A DNA stretch of 64,000 nt from Ruegeria sp. HKCCD4315 (GTDB taxonomy: Bacteria; Pseudomonadota; Alphaproteobacteria; Rhodobacterales; Rhodobacteraceae). The DNA lies in NCBI RefSeq assembly GCF_013112245.1, contig NZ_WVRN01000001.1, positions 3,471,001 to 3,535,000 of the forward strand. Reading direction: 5' to 3'. Both the position numbers and the translations under genes were made by a program. Of the stretch, positions 63,491 through 64,000 are shown piece after piece (position 1 is the stretch's first letter; every line of letters begins with the position of its first letter). The notes beneath the pieces are model-generated. The model saw only the letters and a program-made list of their open reading frames with translations. It ran no database searches and had not been told where the DNA came from.

Positions 63491-64000
63491 TACTGTGCTC
63501 CCAACTTCTTTCAGCAGTGGCCGCTGGGTCTTTGGCGTCCTGATCTAGCGGTTTGGGGAACACTGCGGGATTTTAGTAAAAAAACAATTATAACCCCAAG
63601 TCAGTTACCAGGGCCTTTAAGTTGTTGTTCCAATATTCGACCGATGCGGACCGGGGCTCGCAATGGCTTTTGGGGCGTCGATGATCCTCTGCGCACCGCG
63701 ATTCCGCCTCTGAGGCTCGTTTCGCCTAGTTTCTCAGGTTTCCTAAGCGCTCAAAGTACATCTGCGAGATTGATTTATTAACGTAATATGTTGTTTTAAT
63801 TAATGAACTGAAGAAAACGATGGGAAATGTGAAGTTTTTTCAAAATGGGGGTTGCAGGTCCCAGACCTAATCCGTAAATACCCCTTCACCGGCGCTGCTG
63901 AGGCACTGGGACGCTGCGGAAGCGGCGGTGACGCTCGGGAGAGACCGGGGGCATCTTGGGAAGGTGGTTAGGCGGGCGCGCTGAGGTTATTGGCGCAACG
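63491..64000. other. 510-bp gene-free end of the window
   Basis: No convincing coding frame is present. From 63775 to 63845 the sequence is AT-rich. It is followed by a promoter-like element and then about 120 bases of GC-rich sequence with several possible hairpins (for example near 63896-63935). This composition fits a strong promoter with an upstream AT element and a structured RNA leader running off the window. Confidence 0.5.
63852..63880 (+). promoter_or_regulatory. Strong promoter-like element, possibly of an rRNA operon
   Basis: TTGCAG at 63852-63857 and TAAATA at 63875-63880 are separated by exactly 17 bases, and an AT-rich tract lies upstream. The sequence that follows resembles, from memory, ribosomal RNA operon leaders of Rhodobacteraceae. 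No rRNA is inside the window, so this is inference. Confidence 0.45.

Overview
This window reads as ordinary chromosome of a marine Roseobacter-group alphaproteobacterium (Rhodobacterales, Ruegeria-like). The evidence is the RegB/SenC/RegA redox regulon genes, the hemD-Mic60-hemY block, the addB-addA-trxA order, DUF1127 and Lin0512 proteins, moderately high GC, frequent ATGA-type gene overlaps and one tRNA-Leu. Genus is inferred from gene content and style only; no database was searched. No insertion sequence, prophage, CRISPR array or conjugation gene was seen, so most of the window is core genome with short accessory patches.

Layout. 1-8.1 kb: Smr-domain protein, MFS permease and lipoprotein hydrolase; then hslU and hslV, unusually separated by a DM13 protein and a second MFS permease on the other strand; a DUF1127 protein and a tandem Lin0512 pair. 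8.1-17 kb: a long minus-strand operon tsaE-amgK-murU-addB-addA-trxA (tRNA modification, cell-wall sugar recycling, recombinational repair, thioredoxin). 17-21.3 kb: a PAS protein with no output domain, regB, and divergent senC-regA. 21.3-24.1 kb: an accessory patch between regA and ahcY (CHAP lipoprotein, GDSL esterase, HD hydrolase, small secreted protein). It contains a clear 75-bp remnant of a second regA 3' end. 24.2-31.2 kb: ahcY, extensin-like protein, DUF2853 protein, a candidate small RNA, a proline/glutamate-rich membrane protein, then the minus-strand tsaD-gpsA-yciI-EVE operon.

31.2-35 kb: hemD, the alphaproteobacterial Mic60 (mitofilin) gene and hemY. The Mic60 gene carries a nearly pure GAAGCC hexanucleotide array of about 41 units with one extra A that breaks the reading frame. 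35.2-43.6 kb: tRNA-Leu(CAG), an NDUFA9-like protein, uppP and gltD-gltB. 43.7-53.3 kb: Hint-domain protein, mtgA, a GST, queG, a hydantoinase-like protein, msrB-msrA, glutathione peroxidase, an EamA permease and a compact BCCT-like membrane protein. 53.3-63.5 kb: HU, ade-amn purine salvage with a LysR regulator, class II aldolase, sterol-desaturase-like oxygenase, methyltransferase, epimerase and a GMC oxidoreductase. The last 150 bp looks like a strong promoter plus structured leader, possibly of a ribosomal RNA operon lying just outside the window.

The observations most worth following are the Mic60 repeat and frame break, the regA remnant, the candidate small RNA near 27.0 kb, the tiny ORF coupled to ade, and the split hslV/hslU pair.
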